Below are positions 11,563 through 25,100 of a stretch of 64,000 nucleotides of DNA, piece by piece. The DNA lies in the NCBI RefSeq assembly GCF_000003815.2, contig NC_049981.1:17841041-17905040 (forward strand). Reading direction: 5' to 3'. The notes below the pieces were generated by a model. That model did not search any database. It was not told where the DNA came from and saw only the letters and a program-made list of their open reading frames with translations. Each line of letters begins with the position of its first letter. Positions within the stretch are counted from its first letter, which is position 1. Origin of the DNA: Branchiostoma floridae. Taxonomy: Eukaryota; Chordata; Leptocardii; Amphioxiformes; Branchiostomatidae. Position numbers and translations under genes: made by a program.

Positions 11563-12104
11563 ATTGTATTCTACTTCTCAGTCCAGTACCTGAAATAAAT
11601 GCATGGAGATCTGCAGCTCATTCTGCTGTTGGAGCACACAATCTGTATTCACGTCCACCGGAGAAGTGCTATCGATTGGAGGTAACGTTACGGGAGCACA
11701 TATGAAGTTTTCTCGTGTCACGAACAGTACGCTTGCCCGAACCTCTCCAATCAGGTCTGAAAACTCGCGAATTGAAGTTGCCAGCCGTGGCAGTGTGCGC
11801 TGAGAGTGGCGACCATAGCTTCTCAGGCGATGCCTCCTAACCTTGAACTGTTGTTGCTGTTGTCACCTCCGGGAAGAAGGGTCACCTCCTTACGGAGTAT
11901 TGTATTTGACCACGTACTTAGTACGTTCGCAGCTATAAATCACGATCCATTTGCTGGGTTCGTATAAAGTTGGTCTACAGTGCGTCTACTAATATGTGCG
12001 AGATAATGCATGTGTTTTTCACTCCGTACAAGTTTCTACAAATAATGTACAATTTCAGAAAACACCCTTATCCTAGGCACCTAGAAAACGGAACCCTCAT
12101 TTAC

Positions 12105-12238
12105 GCCACTTCTGAAACAGCGCTAGCCCAAGCCGAGATGCCCTTCCCAGAATTTGAACCGAGGGCTCCCAGTTACAAACTAATTTTTCTAGCCAGGAGC
12201 TGTGAGATTGCTGTCAGTTGAGCTACAAGGACATCCCT
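12105..12238 (-). repeat. tRNA-derived SINE fragment
   Basis: Minus strand: GATGTCCTTGTAGCTCAACTG, then a B-box-like GGTTCAAATTCTGGGAAGGG and GGCATCTCGGCTTGGGC. The rest of the body is missing or unrecognisable. Confidence 0.75.
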
Positions 12239-13624
12239 AGACATCCTGGTTGGGGGACGGGGGTGTAAATTATTGTACTGACGACATTAGTAAGCCAACC
12301 ACGTCTCCACTGTCATTATGTATGAACGTTTACAACTTTTTCCCAAAAAGGGTTTCGTGAGCAAAATCGAAATTTGGGCAATAGCGTGAATGAAGTACCT
12401 AAGAAGCCACTATAGAGTGTGGTTTTGTACGCGTGCCAGGATGGAGGAGGTTATAAGATTCGTACATTCTGCGTACTTCTTCGAGGAGTGATCAATAAGA
12501 TTTGGACCTCGCCCAGAAATAAGGTGCACCGCTGAAACGTCGAAAGGGTCGAATGCCTACAAAAAATAGTCATCATAAAGGTACGTTGTATTCGACACCC
12601 AGTAACGTTAGTAAGTTAGGTTGAAGAGAGGGACAATTGAGCGGCTCCCTGAGGTGTGCGGGTCAACTTCAGCTCTGCTGGAACTCAGTTACACGCTTCG
12701 TGAAATACGAAGGGAATCCTCATGAAACATTTTGACAATTCGAAGATTTCGTGGCATGAGGCACACCATCCACACAGCTCTGTTTTTTACCCTTGCTTTT
12801 CTGGCCACTTACCGACTGACTGTCAAATGGACGTCGACTGTCAACTTGGTATGCCAAAATACAGTGTTTTTCTTGAATACAGAGGATATTTGTTACCCCG
12901 CGGATAAACGTGAACTGTCGTTAGAAATAATGGATTGTTTTCCACAAAATTAGCGTTGTTTTACGTTCTAACAATTGGGGGGAGGGGCTGTTTTCGACGA
13001 AGTGTTTATAAGTCCTTTGCGCATTGAGACTCAAGGTGAGGACATTGAAGTGAGTTTGCACGTACCAAGCTTAGCGTCGAATTCCCATGACACTTAAGGA
13101 AACCGGAAACAATAAATCTTTCAGTGACCTATGCGAAAGGAGGGGCTACGTTTGAATTGTGCCCCGATATAAAAAAAAACGTTTGTGCAAAAAAAATCAT
13201 TCTTAACATAATAGTCCTTACATGTTTATATGAGAATCATTCAGTTGGTAAAGATACATAGCTGAAAAATTATGCAGATCAGTTAAGTTAAAGTCTAGAT
13301 TTACATCTCGATCTCTGTCCAGAATTTATTTTCTGGAATTTCTGGCCATTTCCAACCACAGGGTGATCTGTTACTTTTTCGGAAAGGAAGAGGAGGAGGA
13401 AGAAGAAATAGAAAAAATATGTTTCCCTTCCTTAAAGGAAACCAAATAGATTAATGTCTTTATAATGTTTTTTTTGTTTTTGGTTTTCTAAATGAGCAAA
13501 ACTAATTTAAGATTTACATATATGTGCTTGGGTGTTGCAAAAAGGACATTAGGCAGGAACTGTTTGAGCCCTTGTGTGTTTTGCATAGTCCGCAGATGGT
13601 CTCAAGAGAATTCTGTGTAATTTG

Positions 13625-13830
13625 GATTCCACCAGGGGTGCCTAAGTATTCATACGGAATACATACGAATTCTACGGAATTCATATGAATATTAATAATA
13701 CAATTGCAAGTAGCAAGGATCATATGTATGCTGTAAAATTTCGTTTGTTTCTTAGTAGTCAATTGTATAATTTCCGTAAAATTCGTTTGTATTCCGGAAA
13801 ACTCGTATGGATTTTGCAGAATTCATATGA
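13625..13830. repeat. AT-rich repeat with GGAATTCATATG-type phrases
   Basis: Repeated phrases of the form ATACGAATT / GGAATTCATATGAAT / CGGAAAACTCGTATGG give several partial inverted repeats. The left edge GGGGTGCCTAAGTATTCAT resembles the reverse complement of 31355-31375 (ACACCTAGGTATGCCTGAG), in a similar AT-rich context, so this is probably a dispersed element. Confidence 0.4.
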
Positions 13831-14064
13831 CAAATGAGACATTTCTTCATTTTGCATGTCATTTTGGTTTAATTCGGTTTGAATAAAACTAATCACATAT
13901 GTTCTCGGGTATTATAACAGAAACTGATTTAGTCCTTGCATGTTTAGCATTATGCACAGATCTGGCTAATTTGGATCAATCTATCAGTCTTTTCATATTG
14001 GAAGCAACTGCGGTCACAGTTTTGAATTACGGGACAACCAATCGTAGTTTGGAAGCGAAGGGAA

Positions 14065-14464
14065 GCCCACATTGATTTGATAGTATGATTGACATGTATA
14101 CCTCTGGGAACTCCAACACTGGTGCGAGCATGCGAAAAAATAAAAGCAATTGTGTTCATTTTAAAAAAAGTGGTCAGAAAGGTTGAACAAATAAAGTCAT
14201 TATTTCTTTCACAGGCTTCTTTTTTTTTACTTTTGAAGACTTCGCTTATTGTTCAAAATACAGTCTTGCAGTTAACTTGCTCTGATACACACAGCATAAA
14301 GCATTCTATGACGTTGGTATCCGTTTTCCGATGTCGTTTTGATATTTACGGAAACTTTTGTTCATTTTGCAACTTCTTTGTAGTACTACGATTTACAGCA
14401 ACTTTGGAAACGGTCCATGATAAGCACGTGGATGTCATCCATAAAATCCAGTAAATGTTGCCTT
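14065..14464. mobile_element. MITE-like element, GGC-CA-TTGATTTGAT inverted ends
   Basis: The left end reads GCCCACATTGATTTGATAGT and continues ATGATTGACATG. The right end, reverse complemented, reads GGCAACATTTACTGGATTTT and continues ATGGATGACATC. This is the same terminal pattern as the element at 14787-15202. No coding capacity. I do not assign a superfamily. Confidence 0.55.
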
Positions 14465-14786
14465 AGCTTGACGCTATAATTCCGCGAGGTGTTTAAAGCC
14501 ACCGTGAAAGCCAGTAATAGCGCTCATATCTCTAACCTTCAGAGTTGTCGCAGAAAAACTGTGTTTATTTATAACGAGCACCTGCCGTCAGCCTAACAGG
14601 GGGCGTAATTGCTCCCCTGGGTCACAACTCGCTGCCCCCTTGTGCCACACGCCATAATTTCCCCCGTGAAACCATGCCCATCACCAGACCGACCCGCCCA
14701 GAACTTTCCAGAAGTCGGCGGGAAAATTGCTCCTCAGCCAAATGGCTACCATTTCAGCACCCCGGACAGTCACGCCACCCAGACCT

Positions 14787-15202
14787 GGCCACGCGGATTG
14801 GCTGGTATGGATGACATCCGCGCGCGCGTCAATTTTTATCAGTTTCCACAAAACTATGGGTTTCGATCAAACTGTAAATCACACAAAGTAGCTGCAAAAT
14901 GAGCAAATATATGAAGTATATTGAAAAAAATTAGCGTCACAAATGGACTTACATTCAAGAAACGGATACTAATGTTTTAGAATGGCAAACTCAGTTCCAA
15001 AGTGAAAGAAACATATGTGAAAGAAACATGTGAAATGACAAAAATGAGGAATCTATTGTTCGGTATATCATACTCTATGATCAATTGTTCAATCAATTAC
15101 ATGAATTCGAAGGCAACTTTATGCCAAGCGTAATATTCGCGCGCTCGCATCATTTTCAGTGTTACCAGAAGATGACATCCATATACTGGAGACAACATGG
15201 CC
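14787..15202. mobile_element. MITE-like element, 416 bp, inverted ends
   Basis: The left end GGCCACGCGGATTGGCTGGT continues ATGGATGACATCC. The right end, reverse complemented, reads GGCCATGTTGTCTCCAGTAT and continues ATGGATGACATC, so both ends share GGCCA...TATGGATGACATC. Related ends occur at 14065-14464, 16327-16379, 19756-19882, 22526-22556 and 53518-53556. Confidence 0.6.
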
Positions 15203-15510
15203 TTACCCCCTCTCCCGGCACCTCTCAACATGCGAGTCAGCGACTTTTTCCCTTGCAAAATTGTTTGACCCTTTGGGCTCATCAAGATTAATTGGTTATT
15301 GATTGGCGTGTTAGCCTTGAGGGCGGAGACAATAAGACGCCTACAGGCGAGGGGGAGCACGGGGAAGCACGTGTCAAGCCAAATAATTGCCGTTTGCCAA
15401 ATAAAGGCCGGTACACTACTTGGGGGATGTTAGTACACCTCAGAGGAGAGAACTACGTCTTCCTCGTGGGGCATATGATAATTTTCACGAAGAAAGGGTC
15501 GCGATGTTGA

Positions 15511-15685
15511 TCCTAACCCTAACCTATACTGAACCCTAACCTTGCAACGCTAAATATGACTCTAACTCTAGAAATAACCCTAACCCTTACCTAACACTAG
15601 CCTAACCTAACCTAATTCTAACCACCTAACCTAACCCTACTCCAACTCTACCATTGCCCTAACCAAAACCCTAACCCTATAGTAT
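15511..15685. repeat. Degenerate interstitial telomere-like repeat
   Basis: About 175 bp dominated by CCCTAACCCTAAC, CCTAACCTAACC and variants such as ACTCTAACTCTA. CCCTAA is the complement of the vertebrate-type telomere unit TTAGGG. Many units are 5 or 7 bp or mutated, so this is an internal relic, not a chromosome end. Confidence 0.85.
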
Positions 15686-16326
15686 TATAATCTCACGCAG
15701 GCGCAATGCCTCATCTGGCAATTATTTGTTAACATACCACACAACTGTTGTGATTAAGTGTGCCTTCCTAAAGCCGTTTGGCATTTGACACAGGGCTAAG
15801 CAGGATACCATGGCCATGGCATTTGACTTGCAATTTGTTTTGCATTAGGCCACACTGACGTGATCTAATGTATGACATCACAGGATACGGCAAAACTGAT
15901 TGAGCATGAGAAGGAACAGCAAAAGAAGGTGTGCGCATTTTCAAATCAAGATGATCACAAATTAAGGTTGTAAAAATAGACTTAGAGAAATAAACACAAA
16001 CCATGGTATAGCAAACTATAAAAGTAGCAGTACTTAGTTTATTGAGATACCCTTTTACCCCAATGGGGAGTATATTTGGGGTACACGTGTATATCATGGT
16101 ACCCCTACATGCCTACAAAGTAGCCAATCTTCTAGGGTTCGTACATACGCATATACAATCATACATACACAAAAAATGATACACAGATAAAATAATTCCA
16201 AGGTCAGTACAATTCTTTCAATAGGTACTATTATTGTTTGATGATTTTTGACGTTGCCCAATTTTGCAGCGTCACAAATCTGTGTTCGTACCGTTAACGC
16301 GTTTTTGCTATTGAAAACGGGACAAA

Positions 16327-16379
16327 ATTTATGCATGCCTGAATGTCATCCAAAAAATGAATTATGTATGGCCTTAGGC
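16327..16379. mobile_element. Solo end of the TATGGATGACATC MITE family
   Basis: Reads GAATGTCATCCAAAAAATGA and continues ATTATGTATGGCC, matching the right end of the elements at 14065 and 14787. I could not fix the opposite end. Confidence 0.35.
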
Positions 16380-16617
16380 TAGCTTCGTCATGTTTCGTGT
16401 TGTATATGGCAATGATAGATTGTGGCGGTGCATACATGTCTTGCGTTTTGCTATATGTCTACCGCAACATGGTCCCTATCTTATTGCAGGTTACAATAGC
16501 ATGACTTTGATTTACAAAGTTTATTGAATCAATTTTTCGTAGACAATCCTTGCAAATCAAAGTTGGATTTGAATTTCACCGAACCGTATCTTAAGCGTTT
16601 AAAAAGTTTTATTGTAA

Positions 16618-16930
16618 AGTTTTCCAGTACGTCCCTGCACGTCCCTGCCCGGTCCAGTCCGTCCCTGCCTGACCCAGTCCGGCCCTGCACGTCCCAGTCC
16701 GGCCCTGCACGTCCCAGTCCGGCCCTGCACGTCCCAGTCCGGTCCTGCCCATCCTAGTCCGGCCCTGCCTGACCCAGTCCGTCCCTGCCCGTCCCAGTCC
16801 GTCCCTGCACGTCCCAGTCCGGTCCTGCCCGTCCCAGTCCGGCCCTGCACGTCCCAGTCCGTCCCAGTCCGGCCCTGCATGTCCCAGTCCGGTCCTGCAT
16901 GTCCCAGTCCGTCCTAGTCCGTTCCTGCCC
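16618..16930. repeat. 20-bp GC-rich minisatellite
   Basis: About 15 tandem copies of a unit close to CCAGTCCGGCCCTGCACGTC, with variants such as CCAGTCCGTCCCTGCCCGTC. Because the unit is not a multiple of three, open frames on both strands run through it (Gly/Arg/Thr-rich on the minus strand). These are artefacts of the repeat. Confidence 0.95.
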
Positions 16931-19755
16931 CGAAGTCTGAGTTGTGCACATTATTTCTAGGTGATGCCCAGAACTTATTGATCACTCCTCGTAGTAAAAA
17001 ATCAGACCAGCAATTTCATTTTACTATTTCTAGTTGCAGAAATGAAGACCTATAGGGCGTCAGCAGAGACAATTGACCCCACCTGTGACATAAAGAGGCC
17101 AGATAGTTTCATTACTACAGAGGTAATGTGATTTAAGTACACAATTACATGGGCTGGTGCCAGAGGGACAGTGTTTTATGGGACCATACGGAGAGGAATG
17201 TACCTCAGGAAATGAAATACAAAGTCGTTATTCAATCACAGCTGACAAGTAATTTGTTAAAATTAGATTTGGAATATAGATGTTACCACAATAATGTGTT
17301 TCTTGAAAGTTGTATTCCTCTGTTTGCAATGCCTTATATCTTATTTCACTTGAGCATGCGGCGACCTTGCGATTTGACAAAGCACTGAACGGATTAGGAT
17401 AAACTAGAATTCCACAACATACCAACGCCAGATTATGTTCATCTTACCAATGACGTTTTATAATTGTTCATCATCATCATCTTTGCCGCATGTCAGTTTT
17501 TATAATTGTTTCTTACTTACAAATAAGGTTTTCTTTTGCATTGATTATATCAGTCTATCATAAACACAAGTTATGAAAGTCATATATTAACAAAGACGAT
17601 TATTGTATCGTCTCATGAATTATGTCAAGTTGGCCCTTATTTGCATGATTTATGTCTAATAACATCTTTATTTTCTGAACTTCCGAATTAAACAATAATG
17701 AAGTTCCAGTCATTTATTACTGTGGAATCATATTTCCTACATTATGAGGCAAATTAGATATTCATTTGCATACTTGATATTACAATAATAACTTGAATGC
17801 AAATTGCTGCATGAAGTCTAATTGGTAAGTATACATGGCAATGAACTAATTACTGTAATAAGTTGTAGTTTACAATAATAAAATCAACATAAAGTGAAAT
17901 GAAAGTCGTCAACTAGTGCTGCTTCTTATTTAAAACAGCTGTTATTGCGTTTGATTTGTTTTCTGTGAGCAGTAGAGGATGAAATTCCTGACATTCTGGG
18001 AGATGTATACGTTGGGTGGTGATAGCAGAAAGACAGTTTTTGTAGGTTGTGTGATGTATATAGCTTGGAAAAATTGTCCTGACTAGATTAAATAGTGCGC
18101 CTCTTTCGGTGCTGTAATTACGTTCACCATATTCTCTCTGCCCCAAGAGCTATCTACCAACCAAAAATCAGGCTTGTGCAACTATAGTTTGTGCAGAGCA
18201 TGAGATATAAAAATCAGAAGTTCTGCTGAACTATCTTAGAAAAACCAAGGACCAAATATCAAAAAGATCCATGCACATGACTTAATGTGCTACTCGCAGA
18301 CAGATAAAAGGCACCGAAAACACCAATCGGTGAAAAGGAAAAATCTTTGTTATCCCTTGGTTATCCAGGACACAGAGGGCAAAATACAGAGTTTCATACA
18401 TGTCATGTATTATCAAACATTATATACTTAGTAGAGTGTTTCCAAATGTCCATAAAGGTGCCAACATTTCCATCGCTGTACAGCATGACTATAGCATTAT
18501 TGTGAACTCAAGAGTATTACATACACTCTATTTCTCCTTACCACAAAATTAAAACACTGTGAACTTAGATGCATTTACAATAATATGATGAATTCTGTAA
18601 AATCTAGGAAAAAGAATATACATGGTCATACCCATATGTTACTGAACAATACTGATTTAATTTAAATCAAAAACAACAAAATATGTTTATGTACATAATC
18701 AAACTGAACAATTTATGTACACTGCATGAGGGAGAACCGTACCAGTATTAAAATATCATTCTTAATTTCTAAAGAAAGAATCTGGATGATAAGTTTGATA
18801 TGAACACCGTACCAAGACAGACTAGCATTTATAAGAACACAGGTGCCTAAGTATGCCAACCTTATTTCTCAATTCGGGTCCTTATTACTAGTACAAAAAT
18901 GTAGTAAGGTAAACCTATATCATGCAACGTGTATTAGAGAACCAGGCAGATAAGATATCTTTATAAGACCACAAAAGGGTAATGCAGTCAGTTTTCATTA
19001 CATGAAATGCACAAAGGATACGTGTACTACCTAAATGTGACACTGGGTACAGGAATCAGTTATACAGCCTCAGGTTTAGGTACACTTCTAGATCTGTACC
19101 TATATACCCTAAAAATGTGACAAAGTAACATGTTCTTTTCAATAAGGACAGAAACAGTAATGAATCATTGACAATTTAACAATGTTTAATATTCAAAGTT
19201 TCACTCATTACTTACTGGTCTGTACCCTGTGCCTTTAAGTCTTGGGAGAGGATTTCATTCAGAAAGATCATTCAATACCACATTACATTTCAATTGTTTT
19301 ATACAGTACTACTTTTTTGGCTTTGTGGTAGGATTAAGGTATCTTAAGTCACAAAACATGGTTATACTTAAACAAGTCTAAATCTATATAGGCACATACT
19401 CGGTACACCTAGATCCAGTATTTTGAACCCGTCCCAAATTTTTTTTGGTGGTAATGTACCAGTACATGTGTACCAGTACACATCCCTAAAATACATACAC
19501 TACAGAGACCCTACAGATGACGGTCTTGGTAGGCAAAAAACTTCAGGAGTACTTTATATTGCATTACAATATATCATATTCCAATGTAACATACGAAGCA
19601 ATGTGCATGCAGTTATTACGCACATGTACATATGATGTACACTAAATCATCAACATTTCAAAAATACAAAGAACATCACAAATTTTGTGGAGAAAAGTAG
19701 AATCATTTCATAAACATGTCCATCTTATGTAGATGAGAACATAACTTCTGATTTC

Positions 19756-19882
19756 CTGTGGATTTGATTATACAGATGACATCCACTTCAAGTTCTTTGT
19801 GCCAATTTTTTTAAATTTGCAAACTTGCATCAGTTTTAAGGTTCCAAGGGGATGTCATCCATACATCTGACTTAACATGGCC
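19756..19882. mobile_element. Short MITE-like element, 127 bp
   Basis: Left CCTGTGGATTTGATTATACA then GATGACATCC; right GATGTCATCCATACATCTGA then CTTAACATGGCC. It is the same terminal family as 14787-15202 with most of the interior lost. Confidence 0.5.
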
Positions 19883-20744
19883 TAATCAGACACTGTGAGT
19901 CTATAAGAATGAAATATTCCCCGATAGAAAGAGTACTCTTTCCTGGTGTGTTCAGGCATGGTGCATCCCAGTCTTGTCCCCAGGGTGCTGACACTGATTC
20001 CCATGGTTATTTATAAGGATGAAAACTGAAGATTTAAAAAAATTGAGATCATTACTGTCTAATCATGTGGAAAAAAGTATGCTACAAATGCTACCAAAAA
20101 CATACACTTCTTGGCAAAGGTAATAATGCACCTACATGTACCACTCAAGAACAAGCTCCTTGAGAGCCTAAACCAACACTACTTCCTTATGCCAAAAACT
20201 AAATCTGCCACCTATAAAAAAGACCACAGTTTGTCCCAGACAAAAACTGTACCAAAACCATGAGTTTTGCTGCAGTATCATCCAGGGCCCAAAATCAACA
20301 TAAACAATCACATTCCCGACAGCTACGACCATACCAAATATGATAAAGATCCATCCAGAGATTGTCAACTAATAATTCCCGAAACACAATCATACAAACA
20401 ACAAGACTGTAAACAATACATCCACTATCATGGGATATTGATTAAATTGAGTGAACTGAACCAATTATACCATTTTACATAAGCCCTTGCCCAAACTCAA
20501 ATCAATAAATGGTAAGACAATGAAAATATTTCATCATTAGTTTGGCTCCATAAGCATTTATCTCTAATTTAAAGCATAAAATTGCTTCTGCTATTACTAG
20601 AATCCAATATGAACTATGAATGTGTCTTCAGATTCACTGATGGCACAATCAATCTGTGACTAATTACATGCCATTTGGTACATTAAAATGCTTCCTGCTA
20701 AGTCTTTCATCACCAAACTAGTTTTCCTTATTGCGACAGAAAAG

Positions 20745-21440
20745 CTTGAAACTAGTTCAGTTCAGAGACCTCATACCTCCATGAAATACATGTATTGCAA
20801 TAATGCAAATGACTTATACATTTCCATAATGTATGTATTATATGATGGATGTTAACCTTTTACTTATTTGTCATGAGTATAAAATGCTTATCATTTGCCA
20901 CTAGATGAATTATGGAACTTTAAAATTATCTCATGAAATATGGAGATATTGTTTTGGGTGTGTCCCCGTGTCTGCATGTGTGTGTGTGTTTCTTGTAGTC
21001 AGCATAAAAGTAACTCAAGAACCTCTGGAAGGATTACGATGAAGTTTGGTACATGAGTAGGTTTTGGGAAGACGAAAGTCAAGGTTGATTTTGTACCCCC
21101 TAGTATGTGTCATAGGTATGACAGTAGAACTTCCTTTGTTGTCTTTTTTTATGCAAAGTATGCCTTTATTTGCATAATACATTGTAGGTATCTGTAAATG
21201 TTACATCACTATTACATGTATCAAAGTCCTATTTTGGAATACAATGAAACTATAGAGTTTCCTCAATCAAATTAAGTCCTCATTTGCATTCCTGTGTATG
21301 CCTAAGCTACATCAAATACAACATGACCTTTTTCTATTATTATCATGCAACTCCTTCTTTCCTTTGTTAATCTATCCTCTTTGAAAGATTTCAACAAAAA
21401 TGCAACTGCAGTTCCAGTTCATAAAAGTACAACTGATTAA
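20745..21440. repeat. Inverted or nested copies of the 780-1765 repeat family
   Basis: 20755-20797 carries the family's 3' phrase in reverse complement (GACCTCATACCTCCAT). From about 20938 a plus-oriented copy begins (GTTTTGGGTGTGTCCCCGTG, then AACTCAAGAACCTCTGGAAG). 21240-21420 again reads in minus orientation (TTGCAACTGCAGTTCC against AACTGCAGGGGCATT near 1290). It therefore looks like two copies inserted head to head or nested. Confidence 0.45.
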
Positions 21441-21556
21441 TTGACAAACATAAACACAAAAAATGTTAAGCACCTTTGATGAGAAATGTCTTCATTTTCA
21501 GGTTATTAAATCTCCCTGTCTACCTATGATCCTGAAAAAGAATGAAGAACACACAA

Positions 21557-21562
21557 TTTATT
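21557..21562 (-). terminator. Candidate polyadenylation signal for CARS2
   Basis: AATAAA on the minus strand, about 580 bases past the CARS2 stop. It is the first perfect hexamer downstream that I found, and is unsupported beyond the motif. Confidence 0.3.
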
Positions 21563-22140
21563 TAACTTGCAATGGATACATTATTCAATCATCCAAAAAT
21601 ATACAGATGATAAACTTTAAAGTAACAGTACAGACTTCTATGGCTTCAACAATCAGACAGACATGACACATCCCTGATGGTGTACTAAATCAGGTAGACT
21701 GATGAGCTGTTATCCACCAGGAGACAAGCTGGACAAAGTGGGCTAATGAGAGGATTACAATCATCTCAACAACATGGCGAGAGCAGTCTGTACTGATGCT
21801 CCAAATGCTGGGGCAAATTTGGAGCAGACATCACAGTTGATTTGCACAATGGAGGGCTCACAATAGGAATGCAATCATACAGCCACCTTAAAATCCTTGA
21901 AAATCCTCCTTTTTCTGGAAAAGTTTGTCCAAATCTGACAAATTTTTGGGTTAGAAAGAGTAGCTAGGGTCTAAGCTTATCCCTTTTGGTCAGAACATTA
22001 GAACATACTAACATACCCTTCTGGAGTCATATGCTCTTTTAAAATAAATTAAATGGCTGAATTACTACATTTTTGCATGCTTATGAAAAAAGCGACAACA
22101 TGTGGCTGTGTACATTATATATTGATGAGTCCTGACCATT

Positions 22141-25100
22141 TTACTTACCGACAAAATATTTCTTCAGCTGCTCTTGACTATAATTCTGAAAAGAAGAGAC
22201 AGGTGTCTTTAATTCTGATTGTACAAATGATGAACAATAGTGACATCTGTGTTGGCTATGTAGTGCAATCCGAATTGTATACTGACTGAGTATGGTGAGG
22301 CACACTTTATTATGTGTTACTGTAACAATAATCAATTCTTCTCCTCTGCGAACCTGACGCAAAGAGAAAAAGGGGATGACCGAACCTGACAATTGAAAGT
22401 TTTGGAGGAGGCAGCTGGTTTAAAGGACTACAACTTGCTAGCCGCCATGCTAGATAGAGATACATGGTCGGACAACGTTAATGGCACCTCATATGAGGAT
22501 GAACTGAACTAAACAATAATCATCAGGCCATGTTGATTTGATAATATGGATGCCATTTGTGTGCACATCAATATCTGTCCATTTAAAAAAGATTTTGACC
22601 GTACTGTAAATTGTAAAAAGTGGCTGAAAAAAGAGCAAATATTTATATGCATATGAATAATTGCAAAAAAATTTGAAAATCGGATACTTATATAGAATGC
22701 CCAAGTCAATTCAAAAGTCGAGGAAGATGTAAAAAAACAAAAATTAGAATTAACTGTCAGGTTTACCATTAACTCTGTGTGCTAAGTTATTTGTTCAACC
22801 TTCCTGACCAGTAAGATTTCATAATGATGGCACCTTTTTTCCCAACTGAATTGACAATGCTCTAAATTAGCTCATAGATGTACCTTCAACATACACCCCT
22901 CAAATGTAGTTCAAATATTACATCTAACTGTCTATCTGAAGTGTACCACATAAAATGATACACTTCAGATACAAATTGAAATCCTCTGCAGCACTTACCG
23001 GATCTGATAGGCTGTGCTGTTTACCCTCTAATGACTGATCCTCCAGGACTTGCCAAGACGACTTTCTACCTCTGTCCTGCTCAAGACAAAGGCAACAATT
23101 GGAACAGCTTTAAACATTCACATCCTAAAAGCTGACAAGCTTTTTTATTACATTTTTAAAATAAAAGTGAAAGTGATATCAATCCACTTTAGCTCACTGA
23201 TGAGCTATTCAGTATTCTTCCACTAGTCATGACAGATAAGACAGGCAACATGTACAGTACTATGGAAAATATTTAAAAGTAGATGATTTTTATCTACGCT
23301 GTGCAATTAGCAAAATTAGAATTACTAGTAGTGCCCACACCCTTGAAATACAAAAAGGGCGATATAAGATGATACATGTGTGCGAAAAACCTGTAAATAC
23401 TGTAGTTATATTTGATATGCTAGAAGACGAAACCCATGTCATTTCAATTTGTCCCTTCTACAAAAGAAAAGGGCTCTTTAAATAGACCACTTAATTCCAT
23501 CAAAAAAAAAGTTGAATCAATTTAAAGATTTGGCAGAACAAGAAGAAAAAGAAAACATGACAGAAAACAAAATATTTCCCTCCATACTGTGATACAGAGA
23601 GAACATTAATATGAAAATCAAATTCACCATGTATTAGGAATCCTGCCCTTACCTGGATCTGTATCCCAGCCCAGACCAGCTCTGTTCGGATCTCATCACA
23701 CGCCTTCATCAGTGGTTCTCTCTCCTTCCGCTGCAGCTTCCCCTGCCCCACCTCTCCCTCTCCTGCTGGGCTGGGGGCTGTGGTCTGCACAGTTGTGTGG
23801 AAAAAATGACACAGTGAAAATTCAAATAAACTGTATGCAGTATGCACAATGTAGACTTTTTATGATCAAGGTGCAAAACTGTAAATTTCAAAGAAAACCA
23901 AACTCTAAATGAAGATAAGACTACTTGTATTTCTATGATGCAGAATAGAAGAAGCCATCTAAATTGTACAGGGTTCTACAATCATCCCGGGGGCACCATA
24001 GACTCTCTGCAGCTTATGATCAAGCTGTCACTGAGTAACATTCTCTATTTACATTAACGTGATGTCACAGAAGTAGTGAATTGCTCATTACTTGGCTGGA
24101 GCTGATCAGTGACAAATATTTTGTGTTGGCAATTACAGTTCAACTTTGATCCAGAATGTATTTCAATGAAGTAACTAGGATGACAGAACCTACACTGGTG
24201 AGTATCATTTCACCATTCAGTACCCGTCTACACACATTGGGGAACTTCAAGCCGTCTGAGCCCCCTCACACATTTTCTGTTGCACAGTGTATTAGTATTA
24301 TGAAATATGCTAAACTCACAAACTTAATGCACATGTCACAATGCATATATTCATAAAAATGAAAGATAAAAATAGCAGTTTGAGACATGGAGATGTTGCA
24401 GAAAGAGATTTGGTGTTCACCTGTGGTTGTCCATACTTGGGCTGTGCATCCGGACCCTTCAGAAGTGCGTAGTGCCGTACCGTGTTGCGAAACTTCACCA
24501 GGGAGTCCAACACGTCCTTCATCTGTGCCGTACTGTCCACAGTCGACCCCGACATTTTCTGTACAGATCATCACCAAAGTCAATAATGTAGATTTTACTA
24601 ACCTGCAGCTTCAAAAAGATGTAAAATTTTCATTGACATATGAAACCTTCTGATTAGGTCCTATATTGACACTTTAGAGGTAGGAAAACCCTGCCAATGT
24701 GAGTTTTTCAAATACACTATACAAATGTAGGTGACTTTTGACAGCATCTTTCTGACATGAATCCCATTATATAAGTATAGGCAGTCTATTACTGTAATGT
24801 GCCCTGTGCATTGTAAAGCAGTATGCCACAACTGCTTGTTGGACAGTAGCACCCCCTACCCTCCTTCCTGGGTACTCCACTCCTAACAGTTGTAGTACTC
24901 TGTCCACATAAGCCTGAATAGCAGCGATCACGCCTGGGCTCCTCACAGGGTTTTCAACCTGGAAGTACACAATATATGCTTTATTTATAAATAGTATGAT
25001 TAAAAGCTAGAGAGAAAAGAATTACAAGTGAAAAAAAATGAAAGAACGAAGTAAGAAAGGACCACAACATGTACATGTACATGTAACACACGAGGGGACT

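Larger units (their letters stand above)
10723..22140. other. Gene-free repeat-rich stretch
   Basis: No exon set is recognisable. The AT-rich parts 17400-20740 and 21440-22140 show nothing beyond short inverted-repeat elements and degenerate GGTACAGGT-type phrases (19020-19100, 19390-19480). The 22140-proximal part probably includes the 3' untranslated region of CARS2 (minus strand), with an AATAAA at 21562-21557 on the minus strand. Confidence 0.5.

Noticed and set aside
16599-16951. Gly/Arg/Thr/Asp-rich frames of 65-93 codons on the minus strand and a Pro/Ser/Arg-rich frame on the plus strand
   Set aside because: They are products of the 20-bp minisatellite; no start context, splice sites or conservation of reading frame within the unit.
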